A stretch of DNA of 23,901 bases, taken from an uncultured Parvibacter sp. (GTDB lineage: Bacteria > Actinomycetota > Coriobacteriia > Coriobacteriales > Eggerthellaceae). This document shows, piece by piece, positions 7,507 through 15,242 of this stretch (the first letter of the stretch is position 1; each line of letters begins with the position of its first letter). Both the position numbers and the translations under genes were made by a program. The stretch is taken from NCBI GenBank assembly GCA_910587945.1, contig CAJUNI010000026.1:1-23901 (forward strand). The letters run 5' to 3'. The notes under the pieces were generated by a model, which saw only the letters and a list, made by a program, of their open reading frames with translations, was not told where the DNA came from and did not search any database.

Positions 7507-8865
7507 CTACTGGCCGCCTCCGATAACGCCTACTACGCGCAAGAGAACGAGCGTGTAGAAGGCAAGAGCTATCACACAGGCGGCAATAATGCCGGCAATT
7601 TTTCCTGCGGATGCCCGGCTTTTATCCCCGGCGACATCATCTTCGATGGCGTCCCAGGCGTCGTCGGTGGTGACAATACCTAACAGGGTGCCGCTTTCAT
7701 CCACAACGGGCATAGCTGGAATATCGTATTTGAAGATGTCGGCCGCGACATCATCCTCTTCTTCGCCCGGCTGTACCGAAATAATCTCGTCATACATAAC
7801 CGATTCGAGGGAGCACTGATCTTCGGTCAAAACCAGGGTGCGTAACGACAACACGCCGACAAGCTTGTCATAGTCGTCTACCACATAGACATAGTGGACC
7901 GTGGGGAACTCTTCATCCAACTCTCGGAGCGCTTCGATGGTCTCGCCCACGGTGGCACTCTTTTTCATGGCGAAGAACTGGGTGGTCATCATGCCGCCCG
8001 CCGTGCCATCTTTGTATCCCAGCAGGCTCCGAATTTCCGTGGCGTCTTCAACACCCATCAGGCGCAGGAGGGTTTCGGCCTTCTCATAGGGGAGATCGCG
8101 AACAATTTCTGCAGCGTCGTCTGGGTCCATGGATCCAATGAGTTGGGCGGCGCGGATATCGTCCAGGTCATCAAGAAACTCTGCCTGGTATTCGTCTTCC
8201 ATTTCGGAAATGGCTTCCGTGGCCTGAGCGTCATCAAGATGCTCAAAGACAGCCGCCCGTTGCTTGGGATCCAGCTGTTCCAAGATGTCAGCCACGTCAG
8301 CAGGGTGGAGCTCGTCTAAGCGGCGGTGAGTGACTGAGAGCTGTACCTCGGAGAGGTCGCGGTCCAGCAGGTCCATGTAATTCCAGGCAATGAGCTGCTC
8401 GTCGATCTTCTTCCCGAACACTCGAGCGGTTTTCACCACAGCAGATTCGAGGAGCGGATGCAGGCCGCGCAGGATGCCACGTACGCCCACCTCGGCACCA
8501 AGAAGTCGCAGCTGGCGTCCTGATTGAGAGAGCTTAAGGTCGTTTACGCGCACTACTTTCAGGCCCTGGGTGTCCACAATCTGGCGATTCATAAGATCGC
8601 GGGCAAGGAGCACTTCGTCGGGCTGTAAATAGCTGAAGCGAATATCGTGGGCGGGAACGGCAAGGGTAATGCCATCTTCGGTGAACTCGTCAACGTACTT
8701 GCGCCACGAGATCATGAAGGGCGTATTGCCCGGCCCTTGAAACGCCAAGCTGGTAATGCGAGGGAAGACTTCGCCGGTTTGAATGGCCAAGTCGGAAATG
8801 GTGCCAATTTTCTCGCCCTGGGAATCGATGACAGGCTTGCCAGTCATCTGAGAGAGATAGAGCAT
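7507..8865 (-). CDS. PRC-barrel/MgtE_N/CBS protein with one C-terminal membrane helix
   Basis: This 452-aa protein has an N-terminal PRC-barrel-like region (about 1-125), an MgtE N-terminal superhelical domain (about 185-285, with HPADVADILEQLD), the MgtE linker motif TAGGMMT (288-294), two CBS domains (about 295-350 and 355-412) and a single hydrophobic helix (421-445). Full MgtE channels carry five membrane helices after the CBS pair, so the pore is missing. The soluble part of MgtE senses cytosolic Mg2+ and closes the pore. Lying first in an operon with the NRAMP-type transporter, it may sense Mg2+ and gate or stabilise that partner in trans (inference). ATG 8865 has AAGGAGGG 4 nt upstream; the frame extends to 8901 but without a good site. 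Confidence 0.88.
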   Translation of the reverse strand: MLYLSQMTGKPVIDSQGEKIGTISDLAIQTGEVFPRITSLAFQGPGNTPFMISWRKYVDEFTEDGITLAVPAHDIRFSYLQPDEVLLARDLMNRQIVDTQGLKVVRVNDLKLSQSGRQLRLLGAEVGVRGILRGLHPLLESAVVKTARVFGKKIDEQLIAWNYMDLLDRDLSEVQLSVTHRRLDELHPADVADILEQLDPKQRAAVFEHLDDAQATEAISEMEDEYQAEFLDDLDDIRAAQLIGSMDPDDAAEIVRDLPYEKAETLLRLMGVEDATEIRSLLGYKDGTAGGMMTTQFFAMKKSATVGETIEALRELDEEFPTVHYVYVVDDYDKLVGVLSLRTLVLTEDQCSLESVMYDEIISVQPGEEEDDVAADIFKYDIPAMPVVDESGTLLGIVTTDDAWDAIEDDVAGDKSRASAGKIAGIIAACVIALAFYTLVLLRVVGVIGGGQ

Positions 8866-9218
8866 GGGCCCTCCTTTGCATTGGGGGCACCAAGGATTCA
8901 AGCGTCTATCTTTCGGCGGTTTAGCTTAGCCACTGTCCATTCGGGGGCGCACCCCAAAAAGCCAAGGGCTAAACAAACAGAGAAATCAACGGATTGCGTT
9001 GACCCCCGAGGGGGGATATACGTTGAAGCGTTGGTGCACAAGCGGTCCTCTTCCGACCGCCTGTGCCAAGGCAAAGGAGATCGGAAGGGTTACATACTGT
9101 GAGGCTTCGATTTTCGAACCTTCAAGGATGTCCTTCCGTCGTGGTTGATAGATGGGTCGGCGCTCCGTGAGGGCAGACCACACTTGCAATCAAGGGAGCA
9201 AAGCGTCCCGCTTTGTCG
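8866..9218 (-). promoter_or_regulatory. Long structured 5' leader of the magnesium operon
   Basis: About 350 nt on the minus strand, with no credible ORF. A 7-bp hairpin CAAAGCG-GGA-CGCTTTG (9199-9215) lies at the expected RNA 5' end. A 12-bp stem pairs GCACAGGCGGTC with GACCGCTTGTGC (about 9036-9067). TCAACG occurs twice (9021-9026 and 8997-9002), and both copies can pair with CGTTGA (8986-8991), giving mutually exclusive structures. A GGGG-TGCG-CCCC hairpin (about 8943-8956) precedes the RBS. I do not see the conserved M-box (ykoK) core, so a known Mg2+ riboswitch is not claimed. Confidence 0.45.
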
Positions 9219-9223
9219 CAAGC

Positions 9224-9258
9224 TTTATAAGTATAGGCAATTTTGGCTCAAGGTGAAA
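9224..9258 (-). promoter_or_regulatory. Candidate promoter of the magnesium operon
   Basis: On the minus strand TTTCAC (9253-9258) is followed after 17 nt by TATACT (9230-9235). Alternatively TTGAGC (9246-9251) is followed after 16 nt by TATAAA (9224-9229). Both were read by eye. Confidence 0.5.
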
Positions 9259-9273
9259 CCGGGCAAAATGTTA

Positions 9274-9297
9274 GCGGCGCCCGCATGGGGACGCCGC
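9274..9297 (-). terminator. Terminator hairpin after the B6 kinase
   Basis: On the minus strand GCGGCG-T-CCC pairs with GGG-CGCCGC around CATGC, followed by TAACATTTTG. The T-tract is weak, but the location 10 nt after the stop is right. Confidence 0.6.
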
Positions 9298-9307
9298 CGG
9301 TGGTGAG

Positions 9308-10228
9308 TTAGGACTGAAGCAGAGCGCTGACCTGCCCAAGCAGGGGCTCGAAGCTCACGCCACGCTCCATAAAGTGCGGTTGAGCAGCCGAGACAATCAT
9401 AGCGTCATGAACAAAGTTGCCTGCAAATCGTACGGCCTCTTCGAGAGATTGCCCGGCCATAATGGCACCCAATACGCAGGAAGCGTAGACATCACCGGTG
9501 CCGTGGAGTAGATAGGGAAGGTACTCGTTGGATACTTCCACAATGCCCATGTCCTGGCCGCCCACAAAGTTGCGCACTAGGGTTTCGCCTTCGCGACGAA
9601 CGCCCTTGAGTACCACGTGCTTTGCCCCTTTGGCTAAGAGCGCTTTAACCATGCGGTGGGCTTCTTCGTCAGAGATATCGGTGCCTGCCCACTCTTCCCC
9701 AATGGGCTCGCCCAAGATGATGGCGGCTTCGGTGAGGTTCGGCATGAGGATGTCGGCATCGGCGGCAAGGTCGGCCATAGCTGCACAGAGTTCGGGGGTG
9801 TAGGTGGGATAGACCTGCCCATGATCTGCCATCACCGGATCTACCACGCGCAAGGCCTGAGGATGTTCGCGATAGAGTTGGCGGATGATGTCTACCTGCT
9901 CCGGCGCGCCGAGGAATCCAGAATAGATGGCATCCACCTCAACATCGATACCCTTCCAGGCCGCTAGGTACTCAGGCAGAATAGCGGCGGTGTCGTGCAT
10001 ATACCAGCCAGGAAACGCCGTATGGGACGAGAAAATGCCCGTGGGTACGGGACATACATCGCAGCCCGCGGCGGAAAGCACCGGAATAGCTACACCCAGC
10101 GAGCACTTGCCATAACCGCAGAGGTCATGAACCGCCGCAATACGGGGAATGTAGCTTCCCTGGCGCTCGTATAAAAATACAGCCGGAACCGGATCAAGAA
10201 CCTCATTGGTGGGAGCAGCTTCGTTCAT
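9308..10228 (-). CDS. Pyridoxal/pyridoxamine kinase (PdxK/PdxY-like)
   Basis: This 306-aa ribokinase-superfamily enzyme phosphorylates vitamin B6 vitamers with ATP in the salvage of pyridoxal 5'-phosphate. A short non-conserved N-terminus (about 1-28) precedes IAAVHDLCGYGKCSL, the substrate-binding strand and the lid-region start. VVDPVMADHG, ADILMPNLTEA and the GTGDVYAS anion-hole/catalytic-Asp motif are all intact. VHD...GYGKCSL differs from the hydroxymethylpyrimidine kinases (ThiD), favouring a B6 kinase. ATG 10228 is preceded by AAGGAGG at 8 nt. The upstream small membrane gene ends 114 nt away on the same strand, so they may share a transcript; PLP made here could serve enzymes such as the aminotransferase at 17030. 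Confidence 0.87.
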   Translation of the reverse strand: MNEAAPTNEVLDPVPAVFLYERQGSYIPRIAAVHDLCGYGKCSLGVAIPVLSAAGCDVCPVPTGIFSSHTAFPGWYMHDTAAILPEYLAAWKGIDVEVDAIYSGFLGAPEQVDIIRQLYREHPQALRVVDPVMADHGQVYPTYTPELCAAMADLAADADILMPNLTEAAIILGEPIGEEWAGTDISDEEAHRMVKALLAKGAKHVVLKGVRREGETLVRNFVGGQDMGIVEVSNEYLPYLLHGTGDVYASCVLGAIMAGQSLEEAVRFAGNFVHDAMIVSAAQPHFMERGVSFEPLLGQVSALLQS

Positions 10229-10342
10229 GACACAGGCCTCCTTGGGAGTTACGTGGTAGTTGGATGGTAATAGGTAGGGAATTGAAGAGGGTTTAGACCC
10301 CGCCGGCTTCCTGAGGTGAACGGATCGCCTCCGAGGGCTGGG

Positions 10343-10549
10343 TTAGTCCTTATCCTCTCCTTCTTCGTCATCATCGTCGTCAAAAATAGACCAGTCGTCC
10401 TCGGTCTTCTCATGATTTTTGTAAAGCTTGCGCGTTTTGCGCTCCATGATGAAACACACAATGACACACAGGATCATCCCGCCGCCGATCAGGCAGCCGG
10501 CGCCTTGCATCGTGCCAAAGAGAAAGTCGATGATCTCAGTAAACTCCAT
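10343..10549 (-). CDS. Small single-pass membrane protein with acidic tail
   Basis: The protein has 68 residues: a short N-terminus, one hydrophobic helix at about 14-35 (rich in Gly, Ile, Cys), a basic stop-transfer stretch ERKTRKLYK (36-44) and a tail of nearly unbroken Asp/Glu after residue 56. ATG 10549 has a GAGG site 7 nt upstream; the frame opens back to 10588, but without a better site. I do not recognise a family. It is divergent from the large sensor kinase and just upstream of the B6 kinase on the same strand. The 114-nt gap after it holds a small GAGGTGA/TCGCCTC hairpin near 10313-10331 and no other gene. Confidence 0.6.
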   Translation of the reverse strand: MEFTEIIDFLFGTMQGAGCLIGGGMILCVIVCFIMERKTRKLYKNHEKTEDDWSIFDDDDDEEGEDKD

Positions 10550-10770
10550 GTCAACATCCTCGTTACGAAGGGAATAATGCGTTGTCACTTTTCTGACGTG
10601 AACGCTACTCTGTGATAACGGAATTTTCTCAGGCCTCTTGTCGGTTTTGAGAAAACCATCTTAATAGTATGCGATATCGGCGGCATTGTTCGTGGCGGTT
10701 TTGAGAGAAAAGAGAGAAAAACCGTGATGAGCTGCCGGTAATGAAAGGTGATGACGGGGGAAGTCCACTT
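10550..10770. promoter_or_regulatory. Divergent regulatory region between the small membrane gene and the sensor kinase
   Basis: CGGTTTTGAGA occurs at 10642-10652 and again at 10696-10706. Each copy also takes part in an inverted repeat: TTTTCTC...GAGAAAA around 10624-10655, and CGGTTTT (10696-10702) with AAAACCG (10718-10724). This looks like a pair of regulator-binding sites. TTGTCG (10639) with TAATAG (10663) is a weak candidate promoter for the kinase. Confidence 0.4.
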
Positions 10771-13700
10771 ATGAGCACGGCTAATTCGAATCGCAGAGAT
10801 TTTCGATTCGTTTGTGGGGGCGTCGCCACGCTGCTTGTCCTGTGTATCGCACTCCTCTTTTTCGCTAACCATATTGAAGGTCGCCTGCAGCGCTCCAGTG
10901 AGCAACAGGTGGTAGCCATTAGCGCTCAAACCGCAGCCTATGTGGAAGAGCGGGTCAATACTATTCAGGATGTGGTTGGGGCCTATACGGTTGAAAGTAC
11001 CGATCTGGATATTATTCAGCCCTCCCTGGCACTATTGGTAGATCGGTTTGGTTTTACGAGTGCCGCCTATATTGGGATGGATGGTCAAGGGATTGATGAC
11101 CAGGGCCACAAATTCAACCTCGACGACGTTGCCCTTGAGGACACTGCTCTTTCGCAAGGTAAGCGCAGTTATTCCCAAGGGTTTTTTGATCGTAATGGTA
11201 CTTATGCGCGACTGGCTCAAAATCCCCTCTATATTGATGGGGTGCAGGTAGGCGCTCTTTACGTTCTTATCCCGATGACCCTGTTTGTTTCCGATGGCCC
11301 TGAATTGGAAAACGACTATCTGGGGCCGGCCGTACTGTTTGATGCAGCAACCGGGGAAGTACTGTGCGCCTTCGGGAGTGCAGAGCTCGCCACGGCGGGT
11401 CAGCCGATACGGCCCATTATTCTTGAAGCGTTGGGGTTGGATGAAAATGGCCAAGGCCCTGAGGCTGCAGAGCGGATAGCAGAAATTCGCGGAGCTCTTG
11501 ATGAGCAACGTACCGAGTTGTTCCAAGGTACTCTTGGTGGAGAAGACTGTTATATCTGCCTTGCTCCCGTAAATCGGGGGTCATGGTATCTCTGTGATGT
11601 GCTGCCCGCTTCGGTGGTCCAGACGGAGTCCACTACCATGGCGGCTATGTTTGCGACGATGTTCATCGTGGGCGCACTTTGCGTATTGCTTTGTGTCGTG
11701 TTGGGCATTCTTATCGTGCGGCGCTCGGTGCGCAATGCCGAAATTGAGTCAAAGCAGCAACTCTATCGCACGCTTTCTGAGTGCCTTGATTTTGCCGTGG
11801 CCGTTTATGATCCGGTTAATAATGAAGAAACACCGATTCTCACGCGAGCAGTAACCATTTTTGGCGTGTCGTTGGATGAGCTGTTAACCGATTGGGAAGT
11901 GGCTCGAGCCACCGGACTTTCGGATCGTGGCATTGATTTACTTAAGCGGGTGCGCAACGGAGACATTGTTTCCATCGAAGATGGCGAGTTCTACTTCACC
12001 GATAAGGAAACTTCGACACCACGCTACGTAAGCTATATCGTGCGGCCTCTCCTCTATGAAGGTAAGCCGCAGATCCTGGTGGTTATGCGCGATGTTACCT
12101 CGGAGCGCACCATTGAAATGTCTATGCGCGAGGCCATGGAGGCGGCAGAAACAGCCAACAATGCGAAGTCTCAGTTCTTGTCTTCCATGAGTCATGAAAT
12201 TCGCACGCCTATGAATGTGATTCAGGGAAAGTTGCAAATTGCCCGCAAGCATGTGGATAATCCCAGCTTTATTGCGAACAGCCTCGATGATATGGAGCAA
12301 GCGTCCATGCACTTGCTCGGCATTATTAATGAGCTGCTGGATGTGTCGCGTATCGAGGGTGGGAAGGTTAACTTCAACGACTATCCCTATGTTTTGGCTG
12401 ACCTGATTACGTCTGTAGCTGACACGATTGGTGCCGATTGCAAGGCTAAGGGGCTGGTGTTCGAGTGTCAGACCTCCGGTCCAGTGGAAGACCCCATCAT
12501 TGGTGACGAGATGCGCATGCGGCAATTGCTGATGAACCTGTTAAGCAATGCCGTGAAATATACCCAGCCGGGTGGCCATGTGTTGCTTGGTGTGGAAGTG
12601 GGTCCGAGTCTTGCGGTGGGCTATGAGTCCATTACTTTTGTAGTAGCCGATGATGGCATTGGTATGTCTCCGGATTTCGTCGAGCATCTCTATGAGCCCT
12701 TCGTGGTGGAAGGACGCTCTCGCTCTCAAGGGCCCGGATTAGGCATGCCCATTGTAAAGAGCATTGTGAATTCCATGGGCGGCGACATTTCGGTGGAAAC
12801 CCAGCCCGGAAAAGGCACTACCTACACCATCGTGGTGAACAAGCGGCGCGCCGGTGCCCTGGCGGAGGAAGGGGATATCCCCGAGGACGCTGCAGTAGCC
12901 TCGCCGTCCACGCTCACCGTTTCTACCGCCGACACCACGCTTACCGTGGATGCGCCCGTGGCGGTCACGGAAGCCTTGGCTGATGCGGTGGCCGGGGCCG
13001 TAGCTGATGCGGTGGCTGATGTGGTGGTAGAGGTAGTGAATGATGCCGTTACTGAAGCAGTGGCCGATGCTACGAGCGACCTTGGGGTGCCTGAGCAGTC
13101 GTCAGAACGCGATGGCGCGAACGTCGAAACTGAAGTAGTGGCGGTAGCTGAGGAGTTGGACCTACAGGCGAAGAATCTCGGGTCCACGGCTGTGGCTGAT
13201 AGCGAGGATGTAACAGAGATTCTGGGTGCCACTGGTGCTGTTCCGGAGGCTGAAGTGGTGAGCACTAATCCCACGTTGGCGGCGATGATGAAACAGCGGC
13301 GTCAAATGGTAGCGGACCAACATACTTCTCAGGCTGCTGAAGAGGCCGCTTCAGCTACGAAAGCGACGCCCCGGAATCTGCGGGAGCTCAAGGGTATTCG
13401 AGTTTTGGTGGTAGAAGACAACGAGATTAATGCCGAAATCGCCAGCGAGCTTTTGACCGATGCCGGTTTGCAGGTGGAATGGGCAGAAGACGGAGTTGTG
13501 GCCTGCGAGATGTTCACGCGCTCGCCTGAGGGTTACTACGACGTCATTTTGATGGACGTGCGGATGCCGCGAATGAATGGCTATGAGGCTACCGAAGCGA
13601 TTCGCGCTATGGAGCGAGCGGATGCAACGCTGGTGCCCATCGTGGCGCTTTCGGCCAATGCGTTCGCCGGTGATATTCTGGAATCCTTGAAGAGCGGCAT

Positions 13701-13785
13701 GAACGCTCATCTCTCCAAACCTATCAATCTGACAGAAGTTCTGAATACCATTGCCGAGGAACTATCTAAGGCCAAGGGCTGTTAG
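10771..13785 (+). CDS. Hybrid sensor histidine kinase with periplasmic sensor and receiver domain
   Basis: The 1004-aa protein has TM1 (about 18-35), an extracytoplasmic sensor of about 250 residues (Cache-like by layout), TM2 (about 289-317) and a PAS-like segment (about 325-450). A HisKA region follows with SHEIRTPMN (phospho-acceptor His475), then a HATPase with N-box NLLSNAVKY, DDGIGMS and GLGMPIVKS. A linker of about 180 residues (about 692-870) is rich in Val, Ala, Asp and Glu. The C-terminal receiver domain starts near 873 with VLVVEDNEIN; the phospho-acceptor Asp929 lies in LMDVRMP and the conserved Lys in LSKPIN. No partner regulator lies nearby, so output probably goes through a distant phosphotransfer protein. 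ATG 10771 is favoured because GGGGGAAG lies 8 nt upstream; ATG 10741 has none. Confidence 0.93.
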   Translation: MSTANSNRRDFRFVCGGVATLLVLCIALLFFANHIEGRLQRSSEQQVVAISAQTAAYVEERVNTIQDVVGAYTVESTDLDIIQPSLALLVDRFGFTSAAYIGMDGQGIDDQGHKFNLDDVALEDTALSQGKRSYSQGFFDRNGTYARLAQNPLYIDGVQVGALYVLIPMTLFVSDGPELENDYLGPAVLFDAATGEVLCAFGSAELATAGQPIRPIILEALGLDENGQGPEAAERIAEIRGALDEQRTELFQGTLGGEDCYICLAPVNRGSWYLCDVLPASVVQTESTTMAAMFATMFIVGALCVLLCVVLGILIVRRSVRNAEIESKQQLYRTLSECLDFAVAVYDPVNNEETPILTRAVTIFGVSLDELLTDWEVARATGLSDRGIDLLKRVRNGDIVSIEDGEFYFTDKETSTPRYVSYIVRPLLYEGKPQILVVMRDVTSERTIEMSMREAMEAAETANNAKSQFLSSMSHEIRTPMNVIQGKLQIARKHVDNPSFIANSLDDMEQASMHLLGIINELLDVSRIEGGKVNFNDYPYVLADLITSVADTIGADCKAKGLVFECQTSGPVEDPIIGDEMRMRQLLMNLLSNAVKYTQPGGHVLLGVEVGPSLAVGYESITFVVADDGIGMSPDFVEHLYEPFVVEGRSRSQGPGLGMPIVKSIVNSMGGDISVETQPGKGTTYTIVVNKRRAGALAEEGDIPEDAAVASPSTLTVSTADTTLTVDAPVAVTEALADAVAGAVADAVADVVVEVVNDAVTEAVADATSDLGVPEQSSERDGANVETEVVAVAEELDLQAKNLGSTAVADSEDVTEILGATGAVPEAEVVSTNPTLAAMMKQRRQMVADQHTSQAAEEAASATKATPRNLRELKGIRVLVVEDNEINAEIASELLTDAGLQVEWAEDGVVACEMFTRSPEGYYDVILMDVRMPRMNGYEATEAIRAMERADATLVPIVALSANAFAGDILESLKSGMNAHLSKPINLTEVLNTIAEELSKAKGC

Positions 13786-13913
13786 ATTCCTGTGAAAGGC
13801 CTAAGCCGTTAAACCGGTGCGCTATACTGACCGCACTAATGGCAAACTTGGCTCCGGCGGCAGATCGGTGCCTAGGCAGTTCCTAAGCCAACCCCAGAAG
13901 AAGGAGTGTATCC

Positions 13914-15218
13914 ATGCTGGATCTCAAATTCGTTCGCGAAAACCAAGAGGCGGTAGCCGAAGCCATGGCTCATCGCAACGCTGTGTGGGATGGTGCACGC
14001 TTCTCAGAGTTGGATGAGCAACGGCGAGCTGCTATTCAGGAAGAAGAAGCGTTGCAGGCTGAGCGCAATACGCTTTCCAAGAGCATTGGCCAGATGATGG
14101 CCCAGGGCAAAGCCGAGGAAGCCGAAGCCGTGAAAGAGCGCGTGCGTGCTATCAATGAAGAGCTCGCAACGGTGGGCGCCAAGCGCGAAGAAGTGGATGA
14201 AGCTCTTCGCCTTATGCTGCTGTCTACGCCGAACATGCCCGATGCTTCTACGCCGATTGGTAAAGACGAAGACGACAATCCAGAAGTGCGCCGCTGGGGC
14301 ACTCCGCGTGATTTTGAAGCCGAAGGCTTTGAGGCACTTCCTCATTGGGATTTGGGTCCGCAGCTCAACATCATTGATTTTGATCGCGGTGTAAAGCTGG
14401 CGGAGAGCCGCTTCTACGTATTAGGTGGTGCTGGAGCTCGCTTGGAGCGTGCGCTCATTTCCTTCATGTTGGATCAGCATACTTCTCGCGGCTACAAAGA
14501 GTGGTGGGTCCCTGCTATGGCCAACGCCACCACGCTTACGGGCACCGCGCAGCTTCCGAAGTTCGAAGAGGATCTGTTCAAGACCACCGGTGGCTTGTAT
14601 CTCATTCCTACGGCAGAAGTGCAGCTGACCAATCTGCATGCTGAAGAAGTCATCAACGCTGAGGACTTGCCGCTCTACTACACCGCTTTCACCCCGTGCT
14701 TCCGCGAAGAAGCGGGTAGTGCCGGTCGTGATACTCGCGGCATTATTCGTGTGCATCAATTCTCCAAGGTTGAAATGGTGAAGTACACGACGCCCGAAGA
14801 AGGCTTTGCCGAGCTGGAGAAGATGGTCGAGGACGCCGAAAATATTCTGCAGAAACTGGAGTTGCCTTATCGGGTGATTAGCCTGTGCACCGGTGACATC
14901 GGGTTCTCTTCTGCCAAGACCTATGACTTGGAAGTGTGGCTGCCCTGCTACAACGACTACAAAGAGATTTCTTCCTGCTCCTGCTGCACCGATTTCCAGG
15001 CCCGTCGTGCCAATATCAAGTATCGGGATCCGGCCAACTTTAAGGGATCTCGCTATGTCTATACCCTGAATGGTTCTGGTCTGGCAGTGGGTCGCACCAT
15101 GGCTGCCATCATTGAGAATTATCAGCAGCCCGATGGCACCATTAAAGTGCCAGACGTGTTAGTACCCTACATGGGTGGCATGACGGTCATTACTCCTGAG
15201 GCAACATTGAGCGCCTAG
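13914..15218 (+). CDS. serS: Seryl-tRNA synthetase
   Basis: This 434-aa class II synthetase charges tRNA(Ser) with serine. The start MLDLKFVREN and the following charged two-stranded coiled coil (about 25-105) form the tRNA-binding arm. The catalytic core shows motif 2 (FREEAGSAGRDTRGI), HQFSKVEM, the EISSCSCCTDFQARR serine-pocket region and motif 3 (GSGLAVGRTM). All expected blocks are present and the length is normal. AGAAGGAG lies 8 nt before ATG 13914. TATACT at 13823-13828 could be its -10, with a poor -35. The leader is short, so there is no room for a T-box. The next gene begins 24 nt after the stop. Confidence 0.98.
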   Translation: MLDLKFVRENQEAVAEAMAHRNAVWDGARFSELDEQRRAAIQEEEALQAERNTLSKSIGQMMAQGKAEEAEAVKERVRAINEELATVGAKREEVDEALRLMLLSTPNMPDASTPIGKDEDDNPEVRRWGTPRDFEAEGFEALPHWDLGPQLNIIDFDRGVKLAESRFYVLGGAGARLERALISFMLDQHTSRGYKEWWVPAMANATTLTGTAQLPKFEEDLFKTTGGLYLIPTAEVQLTNLHAEEVINAEDLPLYYTAFTPCFREEAGSAGRDTRGIIRVHQFSKVEMVKYTTPEEGFAELEKMVEDAENILQKLELPYRVISLCTGDIGFSSAKTYDLEVWLPCYNDYKEISSCSCCTDFQARRANIKYRDPANFKGSRYVYTLNGSGLAVGRTMAAIIENYQQPDGTIKVPDVLVPYMGGMTVITPEATLSA

Positions 15219-15242
15219 GACTTGTCCTGCGCATCTCGGGTT

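Noticed and set aside
9105..9125. tRNA-like TTCGA arm in the magnesium operon leader
   Set aside because: It is only a local hairpin; no acceptor stem, D-arm or anticodon arm fits around it.
8866..9218. Known M-box (ykoK) magnesium riboswitch
   Set aside because: The conserved core expected of that class was looked for on both strands and not seen.
12822..13274. 150-aa Thr/Ser/Ala-rich minus-strand open frame
   Set aside because: It is the mirror of the repetitive Val/Ala linker of the kinase; the composition follows from GC-rich repeats.
13786..13913. T-box leader before serS
   Set aside because: The space is too short, and neither the specifier loop nor the conserved T-box sequence is visible.
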